From an uncultured Clostridia bacterium (GTDB lineage: Bacteria; Bacillota; Clostridia; Christensenellales; UBA1242): a DNA stretch of 64,000 nt. Positions 36,228-45,029 of this stretch are shown one piece after another. A program made the position numbers and the translations under genes. Where the stretch lies: positions 1 through 64,000 of the forward strand of contig CALVOG010000003.1 in NCBI GenBank assembly GCA_944350265.1, in the 5' to 3' direction. The notes beneath the pieces are model-generated. The model was not told the origin of the DNA, did not search any database, and saw only the letters and a program-made list of their open reading frames with translations. Numbering within the stretch: position 1 is the first letter of the stretch; every line of letters begins with the position of its first letter.

Positions 36228-36921
36228 TTCCGCCTCTCAATTTCCCGCAAGTGGTGGATAAAAACGGTTTAATTTCGTCATATCTTCCAATTTTTTCCAC
36301 CTTCCCGTTTTTTAGGAGGATGCAACTGTCGGCAATTTCCAAAATTTTGGTTTGGTGGCTGACAATGATTGTGGTGGAGTTCAGGTTTTTAAAAATATTT
36401 GTTAAACTCTCAAAACTCCAAAGGTCTATCCCCGCCTCTGGCTCGTCAAAAATGTTGAGTTTGGATTCGCGCGCAAGCACCATAGCAAGTTCAATCCGCT
36501 TTAATTCTCCGCCCGAAAGTTTGCCGTCGAGTGGTCTTTGAAGATAGTCTTTGGCGCAAAGCCCCACTTTTGAAAGTAGGTCACAAAGCGCGTTAAAATC
36601 GTTTTCCTTATGAGAGGCGATATTGAGAATATCCTTCACTTTCAAGCCCTTAAATGTCACAGGTTGTTGGAAGGCATAACTCATCCCCAAATTCGCCCGC
36701 TCGTCAATGGAAAGGTCTGTGATATCCTTGCCGTCAAAAATAATCTTGCCCGCCGTTGGAGGAATAATGCCCATAATAAGTTTAACGAGCGTGGACTTGC
36801 CACTGCCGTTTGGCCCCGTTATCACATAAATTTTTCCATCCAAAAAATGGAGATTGACATTTTTAACAATCTCCTTATCGCCGTCGCTCACCAAATAACT
36901 CAAATCTTCAATTTTAAGCAT
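36220..36921 (-). CDS. sufC: Fe-S assembly ATPase SufC
   Basis: A 233-residue ABC ATPase: Walker A GPNGSGKST, signature LSGGELKRIE, Walker B LNIFDEPEAGIDL, and H-loop VSHQ. SufC powers the SufB/D scaffold. No sufS, sufU or sufE follows, so the cysteine desulfurase must be elsewhere or absent. First gene of the two-gene operon. Confidence 0.93.
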   Translation of the reverse strand: MLKIEDLSYLVSDGDKEIVKNVNLHFLDGKIYVITGPNGSGKSTLVKLIMGIIPPTAGKIIFDGKDITDLSIDERANLGMSYAFQQPVTFKGLKVKDILNIASHKENDFNALCDLLSKVGLCAKDYLQRPLDGKLSGGELKRIELAMVLARESKLNIFDEPEAGIDLWSFESLTNIFKNLNSTTIIVSHQTKILEIADSCILLKNGKVEKIGRYDEIKPFLSTTCGKLRGGNE

Positions 36922-36999
36922 AAAAAAATTATAAAATATTTCCTCATATCTGTCAAGGAATTTTTCTTAAAATGTGTTGCAAGTTTAGGCACATTATTA

Positions 37000-37165
37000 A
37001 ACATTCGCTAGCAACAAGAGGACGATTTAGACATTCGCGAGCGTGCGCTACGACCATTCTTCGCTCCGCTCAGAATGACCAAGCACGCTTGGATGTGTGA
37101 GGTGTCTTAGATTTAGCCGTGTTTTGCTGGCATAAAAGAGGATAATTTCGACATTCGCCAATTCA
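37000..37165. repeat. Dispersed intergenic repeat block
   Basis: ACATTCGC modules occur at 37001, 37031 and 37151, with one inverted core (ATTCTTCGCTCCGCTCAGAATGACC, about 37056-37080) and the companion phrase AAGC(A/G)CGCTTGGA seen also near 2203 and 18577. No gene. Confidence 0.7.
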
Positions 37166-37172
37166 CGCAAAT

Positions 37173-38399
37173 CTAATTTCTTTTAAAGTCTAAAAGGTTA
37201 TACGCCACAAGTTTGAGATGCTCATAGGTAAGCCCGCCTTGGAAATATGCGATATATGGTTTTTTGATTGGGCTATCGCACGAAAGTTCAATCGAGGCGC
37301 CCTCAACAAAGGTGCCAGCCGCCATTATGACATTTGTGGTGTAGCCCGCCATAGGATACGGAATTGGCGTGGCGTTGCTGTCAACGGGCGAAAGTTTTTG
37401 AATGAGTTGCACGAAGCGAACGAGTTCCTCATCGCTATCGAACACGATTGATTTTATTATGTCAAACGAGTCCTCAGTGGTGTCGGGGATGATTTTATAG
37501 CCCTGCTTTTTCATCACCTCACCGATAAGATACGCCCCCTTAACCGCTTCCTTCACAACGTGTGGAGCGATGAAAAGCCCTTGATAGAAGAGGCGATAAC
37601 CGCTTTCATAGGAGCCTGTTTCCCTTCCAAGCGACGGGCAAGTTAAGCGGTTTTCAATTAATGCAAGCGCCCTTTTGGTGCCAGCGATATAACCGCCCGT
37701 TGGCGCAAGCCCTCCGCCAATATTTTTAATTAAACTCCCCACAGCAACATCGGCACCGACGGCGGTTGGTTCCTTTGTTTCCATAAATTCGCCATAGCAG
37801 TTGTCAACCACAATAAAAGACTTTGGCGAAATTTCCTTGATTTTTTGAAAGATTTTTTCCATTGCAAAAACCGAAAGCGCTTTTCTTGCCGAATATCCGC
37901 GTGAGCGTTGTACAAACACCACTTTTGGCTTTAATTTTTTCACCAATTTTAAGATTTTTTCTTCGTCAAACTTGCCGTCTTTTAACTCAACAAACTTTGC
38001 GGTTATGCCGTAATTTTCCAAACTGCCATTATCCTTGCCAAAGAGAGTGTCGCTGAGGGTGTCATATAGGTCGCCACTGATTGAAAGAAGGGTGTCCTTT
38101 GGGCGCAAAAGTCCGTATAAGCAAGTGGCAATCGCGTGGGTTCCGCTTGTTAAATGCGAAGTGACCACGGCGTCCTCCGTTTCGAAAATGTCGGCGTATA
38201 CCTTTGAAAGCCCCTCCTTGCCCTTGTCGGTGTAGCCATAGCCCGTGGTGCCAGCAAAATGTTGATTTGTTATCTCTTCTTTTTGAAAAGCCGACAGCAC
38301 TTTCAAGGTGTTATTAAGCGCAATTTCGTCAATTTTTTGAAAGCGCGAAGAAAGTTCCGCCTCAATATCATTTAAGATTTTCAGTTTTTCTCTATCCAT
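37173..38399 (-). CDS. Methionine gamma-lyase family PLP enzyme (aluminium-resistance type)
   Basis: A 408-residue fold-type-I PLP enzyme. It shows TTGYGYTDKGKEGLSKVYA-type substrate loop, SGTHAIATCLYGLLRPKDTL, the VDNCYGEF aspartate and the PLP lysine in GSLIKNIGGGLAPTGGYIAG. The family was once called aluminium resistance protein; its clostridial members are annotated as methionine gamma-lyases, but activity is largely untested. It overlaps miaA by eight bases, so it is translated with the tRNA-modification and repair genes. Confidence 0.88.
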   Translation of the reverse strand: MDREKLKILNDIEAELSSRFQKIDEIALNNTLKVLSAFQKEEITNQHFAGTTGYGYTDKGKEGLSKVYADIFETEDAVVTSHLTSGTHAIATCLYGLLRPKDTLLSISGDLYDTLSDTLFGKDNGSLENYGITAKFVELKDGKFDEEKILKLVKKLKPKVVFVQRSRGYSARKALSVFAMEKIFQKIKEISPKSFIVVDNCYGEFMETKEPTAVGADVAVGSLIKNIGGGLAPTGGYIAGTKRALALIENRLTCPSLGRETGSYESGYRLFYQGLFIAPHVVKEAVKGAYLIGEVMKKQGYKIIPDTTEDSFDIIKSIVFDSDEELVRFVQLIQKLSPVDSNATPIPYPMAGYTTNVIMAAGTFVEGASIELSCDSPIKKPYIAYFQGGLTYEHLKLVAYNLLDFKRN

Positions 38400-39291
38400 T
38401 TTTCCACCTCTCAATCATATTTTCCATCTTTTTTTGATAGTCTTTTTCTTCAATATCCACAAAATTAACGTTCTCCATTCCTCGAAGAAAGGTGAGTTGG
38501 CGCTTCGCGTAGTTGCGCGAGTGTTGCTTTATGAGTTCTTTCATACGCTCAAAACTTATCTCGCCTTTCAAATATTGCACCACTTCCTTGTAACCGATGG
38601 CGTGCATAGCCTGCGCATTTTCACTGACGCCCGCTTTAAGGAGCGCCCTAGCCTCCTCAACAAGTCCATTTTCAAGCATAATATCCACACGGCGGTTTAT
38701 TCTCTCGTAAAGTTTTTGTCTCTCTAAATTTAACGCGAAAATAAGAGCATCATATTCGCATTTTCCTTCCTTTTTTTCGCCCGAAAAGCGAGCAATTTCC
38801 AGCGCGCGAATAAGGCGATGAGGATTTTTTTTGTCGATTTTTTCATACGCACTTGGGCTTACATCTTTAAGCATTTCGGCGAGTTTCTCTATGCCGTCCA
38901 CCTTTAAAATTTCTTCTAACTTTTTTCGGTAGTCCTCATCAACACCCACTCCGCCGAAGTTGTAACCTAAAAGAAGTGACTTCACATAAAGCGCCGTTCC
39001 GCCCACAACAATAGGGAGCGCATAGGGGGAAATTTCGTCGATTTTTTTTCTTATCGCTTCCGTCATTTCATAGGCTGTAAAGTTTTCGTTCGGCTCGCAA
39101 ATATCGATAAGGTGATGTTTTACCTCGCACATTTCCTCTTTCGTCACCTTCGCCGAGCCAATATTAAATCCCTTAAAAATCTGCACAGAGTCCGCCGAAA
39201 TAACCTCGCCACCAAACTTTCTTGCCAAACTTACGGAGGTTTTAGTTTTTCCAACAGCGGTTGGACCTAAAATAAACAAAACCTTTTTCAT
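38392..39291 (-). CDS. miaA: tRNA dimethylallyltransferase
   Basis: A 299-residue enzyme with the P-loop GPTAVGKT, catalytic D in DSVQIFKGFNIGSAK, and RRVDIMLENGLVEE. It adds dimethylallyl to A37 of UNN-decoding tRNAs, the substrate that MiaB then thiomethylates. The start overlaps the mutL stop (TAATG). The mutS-mutL-miaA order is common. Confidence 0.97.
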   Translation of the reverse strand: MKKVLFILGPTAVGKTKTSVSLARKFGGEVISADSVQIFKGFNIGSAKVTKEEMCEVKHHLIDICEPNENFTAYEMTEAIRKKIDEISPYALPIVVGGTALYVKSLLLGYNFGGVGVDEDYRKKLEEILKVDGIEKLAEMLKDVSPSAYEKIDKKNPHRLIRALEIARFSGEKKEGKCEYDALIFALNLERQKLYERINRRVDIMLENGLVEEARALLKAGVSENAQAMHAIGYKEVVQYLKGEISFERMKELIKQHSRNYAKRQLTFLRGMENVNFVDIEEKDYQKKMENMIERWKNG

Positions 39292-41219
39292 TAAAGCACC
39301 CTTTTGAACATTTTTTCAAGTTCCTTACGCGTTATTTTCACAACGATAGGTCTGCCGTGCGGACATAATAAAACGCTTTTTTTCATCTCCTCAATGAGGT
39401 AAACGATTTCGTCTTTTGTGACATCGTCGCCCGCGCGGATGGCGTGCTTACAAGCGTGCTGACAAAGTTTCTCATTGATGAAAGCGCTCGCCTTTTTATC
39501 GCCAATCGTTTCGTCCGCCAAAATTTCATCCACGAAATCTTTAAGTTTTATGCTGGACAAAAGATATGGCACGCTTTTAATAACAAAACTTCCATCATAG
39601 GTGATTGTGAAGCCAATGGCGGTCAAATTATCCAATTTTTGTGCGAATTTTTCGCTGTCAAGTGGTGAAAGCACAAATTCATATGGCACAAGTAAATCTT
39701 GTTTTATCACGCTCTTTTCGTCCACCTCGCGCTTGAGTTTTTCATATAGTTGCCTTTCGTGCATCGCGTGCTGGTCGATAAGATAAATGCTGTCGTCATA
39801 CTCAGTTATGATGTAAGTTTTAAACACCACGCCAACAATTTTCACCTCTGCTTTAACATCCGCCTCCAAAAATTTTTCTTCTTTCGGCAGGTCCACCTTA
39901 TAATGCTCGCTCAAAAGCCTTTCTTCGGTTTGGTCGAAATAGATGTAACCGCCCGGCTTATTATTCTTCCTCTCGTCGCTTTTAATATTTGAAAATTGTG
40001 GCATATTGATTATCTCAATGTCCTTTTTTTGAAGCGCGCGATAGTCAACAAGTTCGTTGTCGTCGATGTCGTCCACCTTAATCATATAACTTGCGCCCTC
40101 GTTGCGTGAAAGTGGTTCAATCTTCGAAAGAGTTTGCGCGCTGAAAGAGGTGCGCGCTGGTTCTTCGTCATTTTCAATCGAAAATTTCATATAATCTTTT
40201 TCTTCTCGGCTTGAAAATTCGTAATCGGCAATTAAGTTCGTGCCAACAAGCGCACTTTCAACGGCGCGACGAATTGCCATAAACACCTTGGAATTTTCCT
40301 CGAATTTCACCTCTTTCTTGTTTGGATGAACATTGACGTCCACCTTTTCAAACGGAATTTTGAGGTTGATAACATAGATAGGGAAGCGCCCTTTCATAAG
40401 GAAGGAAGAATACGCCCCTTGTATGCACGCCGAAACTTGGTAATTTTCCACATAACGCCCGTTGACAAAAAGTGTTTGCGCGGTGCGGTTCGGTTTTGAA
40501 AGTTTTGGCGCGGAAATATAGCCCGACACTTCCACGTCGTCCATTTTTAAGTTCAGCGTGAGAAGATTATCATAAACCTCCCTGCCGTAGATGAGATAGA
40601 TGACGTCTTTAAGTGACGAGGAAGTGGTTTTATAAATTTGCTTGTCGTCAACGATATATTCAAACGAAACATCCGGGCGCGCAAGCATAAACTTTTCAAT
40701 AAGGTGCGTGATTTCGCCCTCCTCCGTCTTTGGTTTTCGAAGGAATTTGGCGCGCACTGGCGTGTTATAGAAAAGATTACGAACGGAGATTGTGGTGCCA
40801 GCAACTCGCGCGACCTCGCTTATCTTCCCAATATCTCCGCCGTTCGCCTCGATAAGATATCCCGTTTCCGCGCCCTTAGAAAGTGTGGAAAGTTTCACCA
40901 TTGACACGGCGCAAATGCTGGCAAGCGCTTCGCCACGAAAGCCCAAGGTCATAATGCCGTCCAAATCGTCAACATCACTAATCTTACTTGTGGCGTGCGG
41001 TAAAAAAGCAAGTGGCAAATCCTCTTTTTCAATACCACAGCCGTCATCCGTGACAGTGATTTCTCTTATTCCGCCGTCATAGATTTCCACCTTTATTTTT
41101 GTGGCGCCCGCGTCCAAACTGTTTTCCACAAGTTCTTTCACAATGCTTGCTGGTTTTTCCACCACCTCACCAGCGGAAATTCGATTATAAATTTTTGGTG
41201 AAAGTAAATTTATTTTCAT
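39291..41219 (-). CDS. mutL: DNA mismatch repair protein MutL
   Basis: A 642-residue GHKL ATPase: KELVENSLDAGAT, DDGCGI, GFRGEALASI at the N-terminus. The C-terminal half carries the endonuclease motif DQHAMHER near residue 490, with QHACKHAIRAG and CPHGRP for metal binding, so this is a nicking-type MutL. It starts one base after mutS ends. Confidence 0.97.
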   Translation of the reverse strand: MKINLLSPKIYNRISAGEVVEKPASIVKELVENSLDAGATKIKVEIYDGGIREITVTDDGCGIEKEDLPLAFLPHATSKISDVDDLDGIMTLGFRGEALASICAVSMVKLSTLSKGAETGYLIEANGGDIGKISEVARVAGTTISVRNLFYNTPVRAKFLRKPKTEEGEITHLIEKFMLARPDVSFEYIVDDKQIYKTTSSSLKDVIYLIYGREVYDNLLTLNLKMDDVEVSGYISAPKLSKPNRTAQTLFVNGRYVENYQVSACIQGAYSSFLMKGRFPIYVINLKIPFEKVDVNVHPNKKEVKFEENSKVFMAIRRAVESALVGTNLIADYEFSSREEKDYMKFSIENDEEPARTSFSAQTLSKIEPLSRNEGASYMIKVDDIDDNELVDYRALQKKDIEIINMPQFSNIKSDERKNNKPGGYIYFDQTEERLLSEHYKVDLPKEEKFLEADVKAEVKIVGVVFKTYIITEYDDSIYLIDQHAMHERQLYEKLKREVDEKSVIKQDLLVPYEFVLSPLDSEKFAQKLDNLTAIGFTITYDGSFVIKSVPYLLSSIKLKDFVDEILADETIGDKKASAFINEKLCQHACKHAIRAGDDVTKDEIVYLIEEMKKSVLLCPHGRPIVVKITRKELEKMFKRVL

Positions 41220-41220
41220 A

Positions 41221-43830
41221 TCATTCTCCTTTTGCGGTGCAAACTAAATCATTTAAAACCTCAAAACTCTCCATCGGCGTCATTCGATTCATATCAACGT
41301 CCTTAAGAATCGACAAAATTTTCTGTCCGAGTTTGTTGTTTTTCTCGGCGCGCTGACGCTCTTCGTCCTCACTGAAAATGTCTAAGTCTAGGCGCTTGTT
41401 CACCCTTTCAAGGTTCTCGCTTATCTCTTTTGCACGGTCGATGACACGCTCTGGAACGCCAGCAATTTTTGCCACCTCAACACCAAAACTCTTGTTGGCG
41501 TGTCCGCGGACAATCTTTCTTAAAAACACCACACTGTCGCCAATCTCTTTGACGGTTATCTTATAGTTTTTCACGCCTTCAATCACGCCCTCAAGTTCGC
41601 TTAACTCGTGGTAGTGCGTGGCGAAAAGCGTTTTACATTTAACATTCTTTGCAATGTATTCCACCACCGCCCACGCAATCGAAAGCCCGTCGAAAGTGGA
41701 AGTGCCTCTGCCGATTTCGTCCAAAACCACCAAACTTTTTTCGGTGGCATTTGAAAGGATGAGAGCAACCTCGCTCATTTCCACCATAAATGTGGACTGC
41801 CCAAAAGCAAGGTCATCGCTGGCGCCAACGCGGGTGAAAATTCGGTCGGTTATTGTGATTTCGGCGCTCTCAGCTGGCACGAAACTGCCGATGTGCGCCA
41901 TAAAGGTTATCAGCGCAACCTGGCGCATATATGTGCTTTTGCCCGCCATATTTGGACCCGTTATTATGCTCATCAAGTTCTCGTCGTTATCTAAGAGCGC
42001 GTCGTTAGCAATGAAGTTGCCGTTTTTCACAAACTGCTCAACAACGGGGTGCCTGCCACCAACAATCTTAATCGCCTTCACATTTTTGTTGATTGTTGGG
42101 CGAACATAGTTATATTTCACCGCGCACTCGGCAAGCGACAAGAGGCAATCAATCTCCGCCACCACCTTTGAAACTGTCTGAAAATGCGAGATATAGTTTG
42201 CGAGGTAATCAATGAGCGCCTTATATATTTTTTCTTCAAGTTTAATCGAATTTTCGTCGGCAGAAAGCACTTTTTCTTCCAATTCTTTAAGTTCGTTTGT
42301 GGTGTAACGCTCGGCATTCGTTAAGGTTTGCGTGCGCTGATAGCGAAGAGGCACAAGTTCGGCTTGCGATTTCAAAACTTCGATATAATAACCAAAAACA
42401 TTGTTGAATCTTATTTTTAAATTTTTAAGCCCCGTTTTTTCTCGCTCTCTTCTTTCAAGTTCCAAAACGGCGTCGGTGGAATTTTTTTTGAAGTTCCTAA
42501 GTTCGTCAAGTTCATCGTTAAAGCCCGCTTTAATGTAGCCTCCATCTCGTAAAACGGCTGGCGGAGTGTCGCTTATCGCGTTAGAAAGAAGGGTGTGAAT
42601 CTTTGAAAAATCCACAATTTCTTCACTTAAATTAAGTAAACTTTTCTCTTTTGCCGATGAAAGCGCCTCTTTTAATTTTGGAAGTTCACTGAGCGAATCT
42701 TTAAGCGCCAAGAGGTCCTTAGGCATAACGTTGCCATAACCAATCTTGCCCGAAATTCGCTCGATATCGCGGATATTTTTAAGCGCATCCTTCACTTTGT
42801 CGCGCATTATGAGGTTCTTAGAAAATTCTTCCACGCCGTCAAGCCTTGCGTTAATTTTGGCGCTGTCTTTAAGAGGCTCGTCTAAATATGTTCGAAAGAG
42901 CCTTGCGCCCATCGGCGTTTTGGTCTTATCTAAAAGCCAAAGCAAACTGCCATAGCGCCTTTTGTCTCTAATCGCCTCCACAATTTCCAAATTTCGCCTT
43001 GTGTTGATGTCGATATTCAAAAAGTTGTCTTTCTTATGCGATATAATCTTGTTGATGTTTCTTATCGAACGTTTTTGCGTTTCAAAAAGATATTCTAAAA
43101 GCGCGCCGATGGAGATAATGTCATTTTCTTTCCTTAACTCAAACACACTTAGCGCATTTTCGCCAAACTGCTTCAAAATATTCTCTTTACACTTAGGAAA
43201 ATTAAATGCAAATTCGTAATATTCCTCAAACTTTGGCATTGTGCCGAGCGTTTGCAAGGCAAGGTTATTATAAAAAATCTTGCCCGCTTTGTTGCCAATC
43301 ACCTGCGACGGACTTAGGCGCGTGAAAAGGTTAGAAAAGTTGGTTTCAATTTCTTTGTCGAAAGAGTAAAGATGAAATTCACCCGTTAAAATGTCTGAGT
43401 AGGTCACCGAAAGTTTATCGTTAGCATAATAGAGGCAGAGGATGTAGTTGTTTCGGTCTTTATCCAGCATACTCTCCTCCGTCAGCGTGCCAGCAGTGAC
43501 CACCTTCACAACATCTCGCTCAACAATTTGCCCTTTTTTCGGCTCGGTTAATTGCTCGCATATCGCCACCTTATAGCCCTTTGCAACAAGTTTTGCAATG
43601 TATGCGTCAGCCGAATGATAGGGCACCCCACACATAGGCGCACGCTCGTCAAGCCCGCAGTTTTTGCCTGTTAAGGTGAGGTCCAAAACCTTGCTTATCT
43701 CCTCCGCGTCCTCAAAGAAAAGTTCATAAAAATCGCCGAGACGATAGAAGATAACGCAGTCGTTATATTTCTCTTTAAGTTCCAAATAATGCACCATCGT
43801 AGGCGACAATTTTTTTCTGTCAATTTCCAT
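41221..43830 (-). CDS. mutS: DNA mismatch repair protein MutS
   Basis: An 869-residue protein. The mismatch-reading FYRLGDFYELFFEDA phenylalanine-glutamate motif lies near residues 30-45, and the ATPase has GPNMAGKSTYMRQ, the DEIGRGTSTFDG Walker B and THYHEL. It overlaps miaB by 11 bases, embedding mismatch repair in a tRNA-modification operon. Confidence 0.98.
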   Translation of the reverse strand: MEIDRKKLSPTMVHYLELKEKYNDCVIFYRLGDFYELFFEDAEEISKVLDLTLTGKNCGLDERAPMCGVPYHSADAYIAKLVAKGYKVAICEQLTEPKKGQIVERDVVKVVTAGTLTEESMLDKDRNNYILCLYYANDKLSVTYSDILTGEFHLYSFDKEIETNFSNLFTRLSPSQVIGNKAGKIFYNNLALQTLGTMPKFEEYYEFAFNFPKCKENILKQFGENALSVFELRKENDIISIGALLEYLFETQKRSIRNINKIISHKKDNFLNIDINTRRNLEIVEAIRDKRRYGSLLWLLDKTKTPMGARLFRTYLDEPLKDSAKINARLDGVEEFSKNLIMRDKVKDALKNIRDIERISGKIGYGNVMPKDLLALKDSLSELPKLKEALSSAKEKSLLNLSEEIVDFSKIHTLLSNAISDTPPAVLRDGGYIKAGFNDELDELRNFKKNSTDAVLELERREREKTGLKNLKIRFNNVFGYYIEVLKSQAELVPLRYQRTQTLTNAERYTTNELKELEEKVLSADENSIKLEEKIYKALIDYLANYISHFQTVSKVVAEIDCLLSLAECAVKYNYVRPTINKNVKAIKIVGGRHPVVEQFVKNGNFIANDALLDNDENLMSIITGPNMAGKSTYMRQVALITFMAHIGSFVPAESAEITITDRIFTRVGASDDLAFGQSTFMVEMSEVALILSNATEKSLVVLDEIGRGTSTFDGLSIAWAVVEYIAKNVKCKTLFATHYHELSELEGVIEGVKNYKITVKEIGDSVVFLRKIVRGHANKSFGVEVAKIAGVPERVIDRAKEISENLERVNKRLDLDIFSEDEERQRAEKNNKLGQKILSILKDVDMNRMTPMESFEVLNDLVCTAKGE

Positions 43831-44947
43831 TTTGTTTTTCCTTTTGAATTTCTTTTTCGCACTCTAAAAGCGCATTCACCCGTCTTTTCTTTGTTTCGGC
43901 ATCAACTTGCCCCTCCATTTTGCTTGCCACCGTTCCTTCGCGCGGAGAATACATAAACGCAAATATGCCGTCAAACCTTACCTCTTTCACCAAACTTAAA
44001 GTGTCATTAAACTCCTCTTCAGTTTCGGTCGGGAAGCCCACGATAAAGTCACTGGTTATCTTGCAATTTGGGATTTTTTCGCGGATTTCGTTTATGATTG
44101 AAAGGTATTTTTCACGGGTGTAGCGCCTGTTCATAAGATGCAAAATTCTGTTGTTTCCACTTTGCGCTGGAAGGTGAATTTCCTTTAAAATTTTCTCTTC
44201 ATCTCTCACCACATCAATAACATCGCTTGTTAAGTCCTTTGGATGCGAGGTCATAAATGTGAGTTTAAAATCGCCCTCAATCTTGCAGATATCCTTCAAA
44301 AGTTTAGAGAAACACTCTCCATTTTTAAGGTCAGCGCCATAGGAGTTGACATTCTGCCCAAGGAGGGTGATTTTTTTATATTTCCCCTCCTTAACAATCG
44401 CGCGGATTTCGTTTAATATCTTCTCTTCACTTCGGCTTTTTTCACGCCCACGAACATATGGCACAATGCAGTAGGTGCAAAAATTATTGCATCCTTGCAT
44501 AATATTCACCCAAGCGTTATCGGCACTTGTGCGCTTATATGGCACTTTTTCGTCGATTTCGCCTTCACTTAAAAGTTCCAACTGCCTGCCCGTTCGAACA
44601 GCCTCCAAATAATGCGCAAAATTCGGCAAATTAAATGTGCCGATAACAATATCCACAAACGGAAAGGTGTTTAAAATATACTTCGCCGTCGTCTCTTTTT
44701 GAGTTGCACACCCACAGACGGCGATGATAATGTCAGGGCGCCTCTTCTTCAACTTTTTAAGCGCGCCAACATTGCCAAAGACCCTGTCCTCCGCGCCCTC
44801 TCTTATTGCGCAGGTGTTGAAAATAATAAGGTCCGCCTCCTCTCTGTTTTCGGTTGGAAGATAGCCTAACTCTTCACAAATATATGCGAGTTTCTCGCTT
44901 TCGTGCACATTCATTTGGCACCCGTAAGTGATTATAATATATTTCAT
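43820..44947 (-). CDS. miaB: tRNA-2-methylthio-N6-dimethylallyladenosine synthase
   Basis: A 375-residue-range radical-SAM methylthiotransferase. N-terminal UPF0004 domain (TYGCQMNVHESE), radical-SAM cysteines CNNFCTYC, then a short C-terminal end. It converts i6A37 to ms2i6A37 after MiaA. I place the start at 44947: the family begins KYIIITYGCQMN there, although the frame is open to 45088. No Shine-Dalgarno is present and a TATAAT lies nine bases upstream, so the transcript may be leaderless. The C-terminus appears to end near EKQNGN, with little TRAM domain left. Confidence 0.94.
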   Translation of the reverse strand: MKYIIITYGCQMNVHESEKLAYICEELGYLPTENREEADLIIFNTCAIREGAEDRVFGNVGALKKLKKRRPDIIIAVCGCATQKETTAKYILNTFPFVDIVIGTFNLPNFAHYLEAVRTGRQLELLSEGEIDEKVPYKRTSADNAWVNIMQGCNNFCTYCIVPYVRGREKSRSEEKILNEIRAIVKEGKYKKITLLGQNVNSYGADLKNGECFSKLLKDICKIEGDFKLTFMTSHPKDLTSDVIDVVRDEEKILKEIHLPAQSGNNRILHLMNRRYTREKYLSIINEIREKIPNCKITSDFIVGFPTETEEEFNDTLSLVKEVRFDGIFAFMYSPREGTVASKMEGQVDAETKKRRVNALLECEKEIQKEKQNGN

Positions 44948-44956
44948 AACAGTTAT

Positions 44957-44985
44957 ATTATACAAACTTCTCGCAACTTTTGCAA
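44957..44985 (-). promoter_or_regulatory. Promoter giving a near-leaderless miaB mRNA
   Basis: On minus, TTGCAA (44980-44985) and TATAAT (44957-44962) are 17 bases apart; only nine bases separate the -10 from the miaB ATG. Confidence 0.7.
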
Positions 44986-45029
44986 GGGCTATGATGTATT
45001 TTTGACAAAATTCGAAACATAATAAAAAA

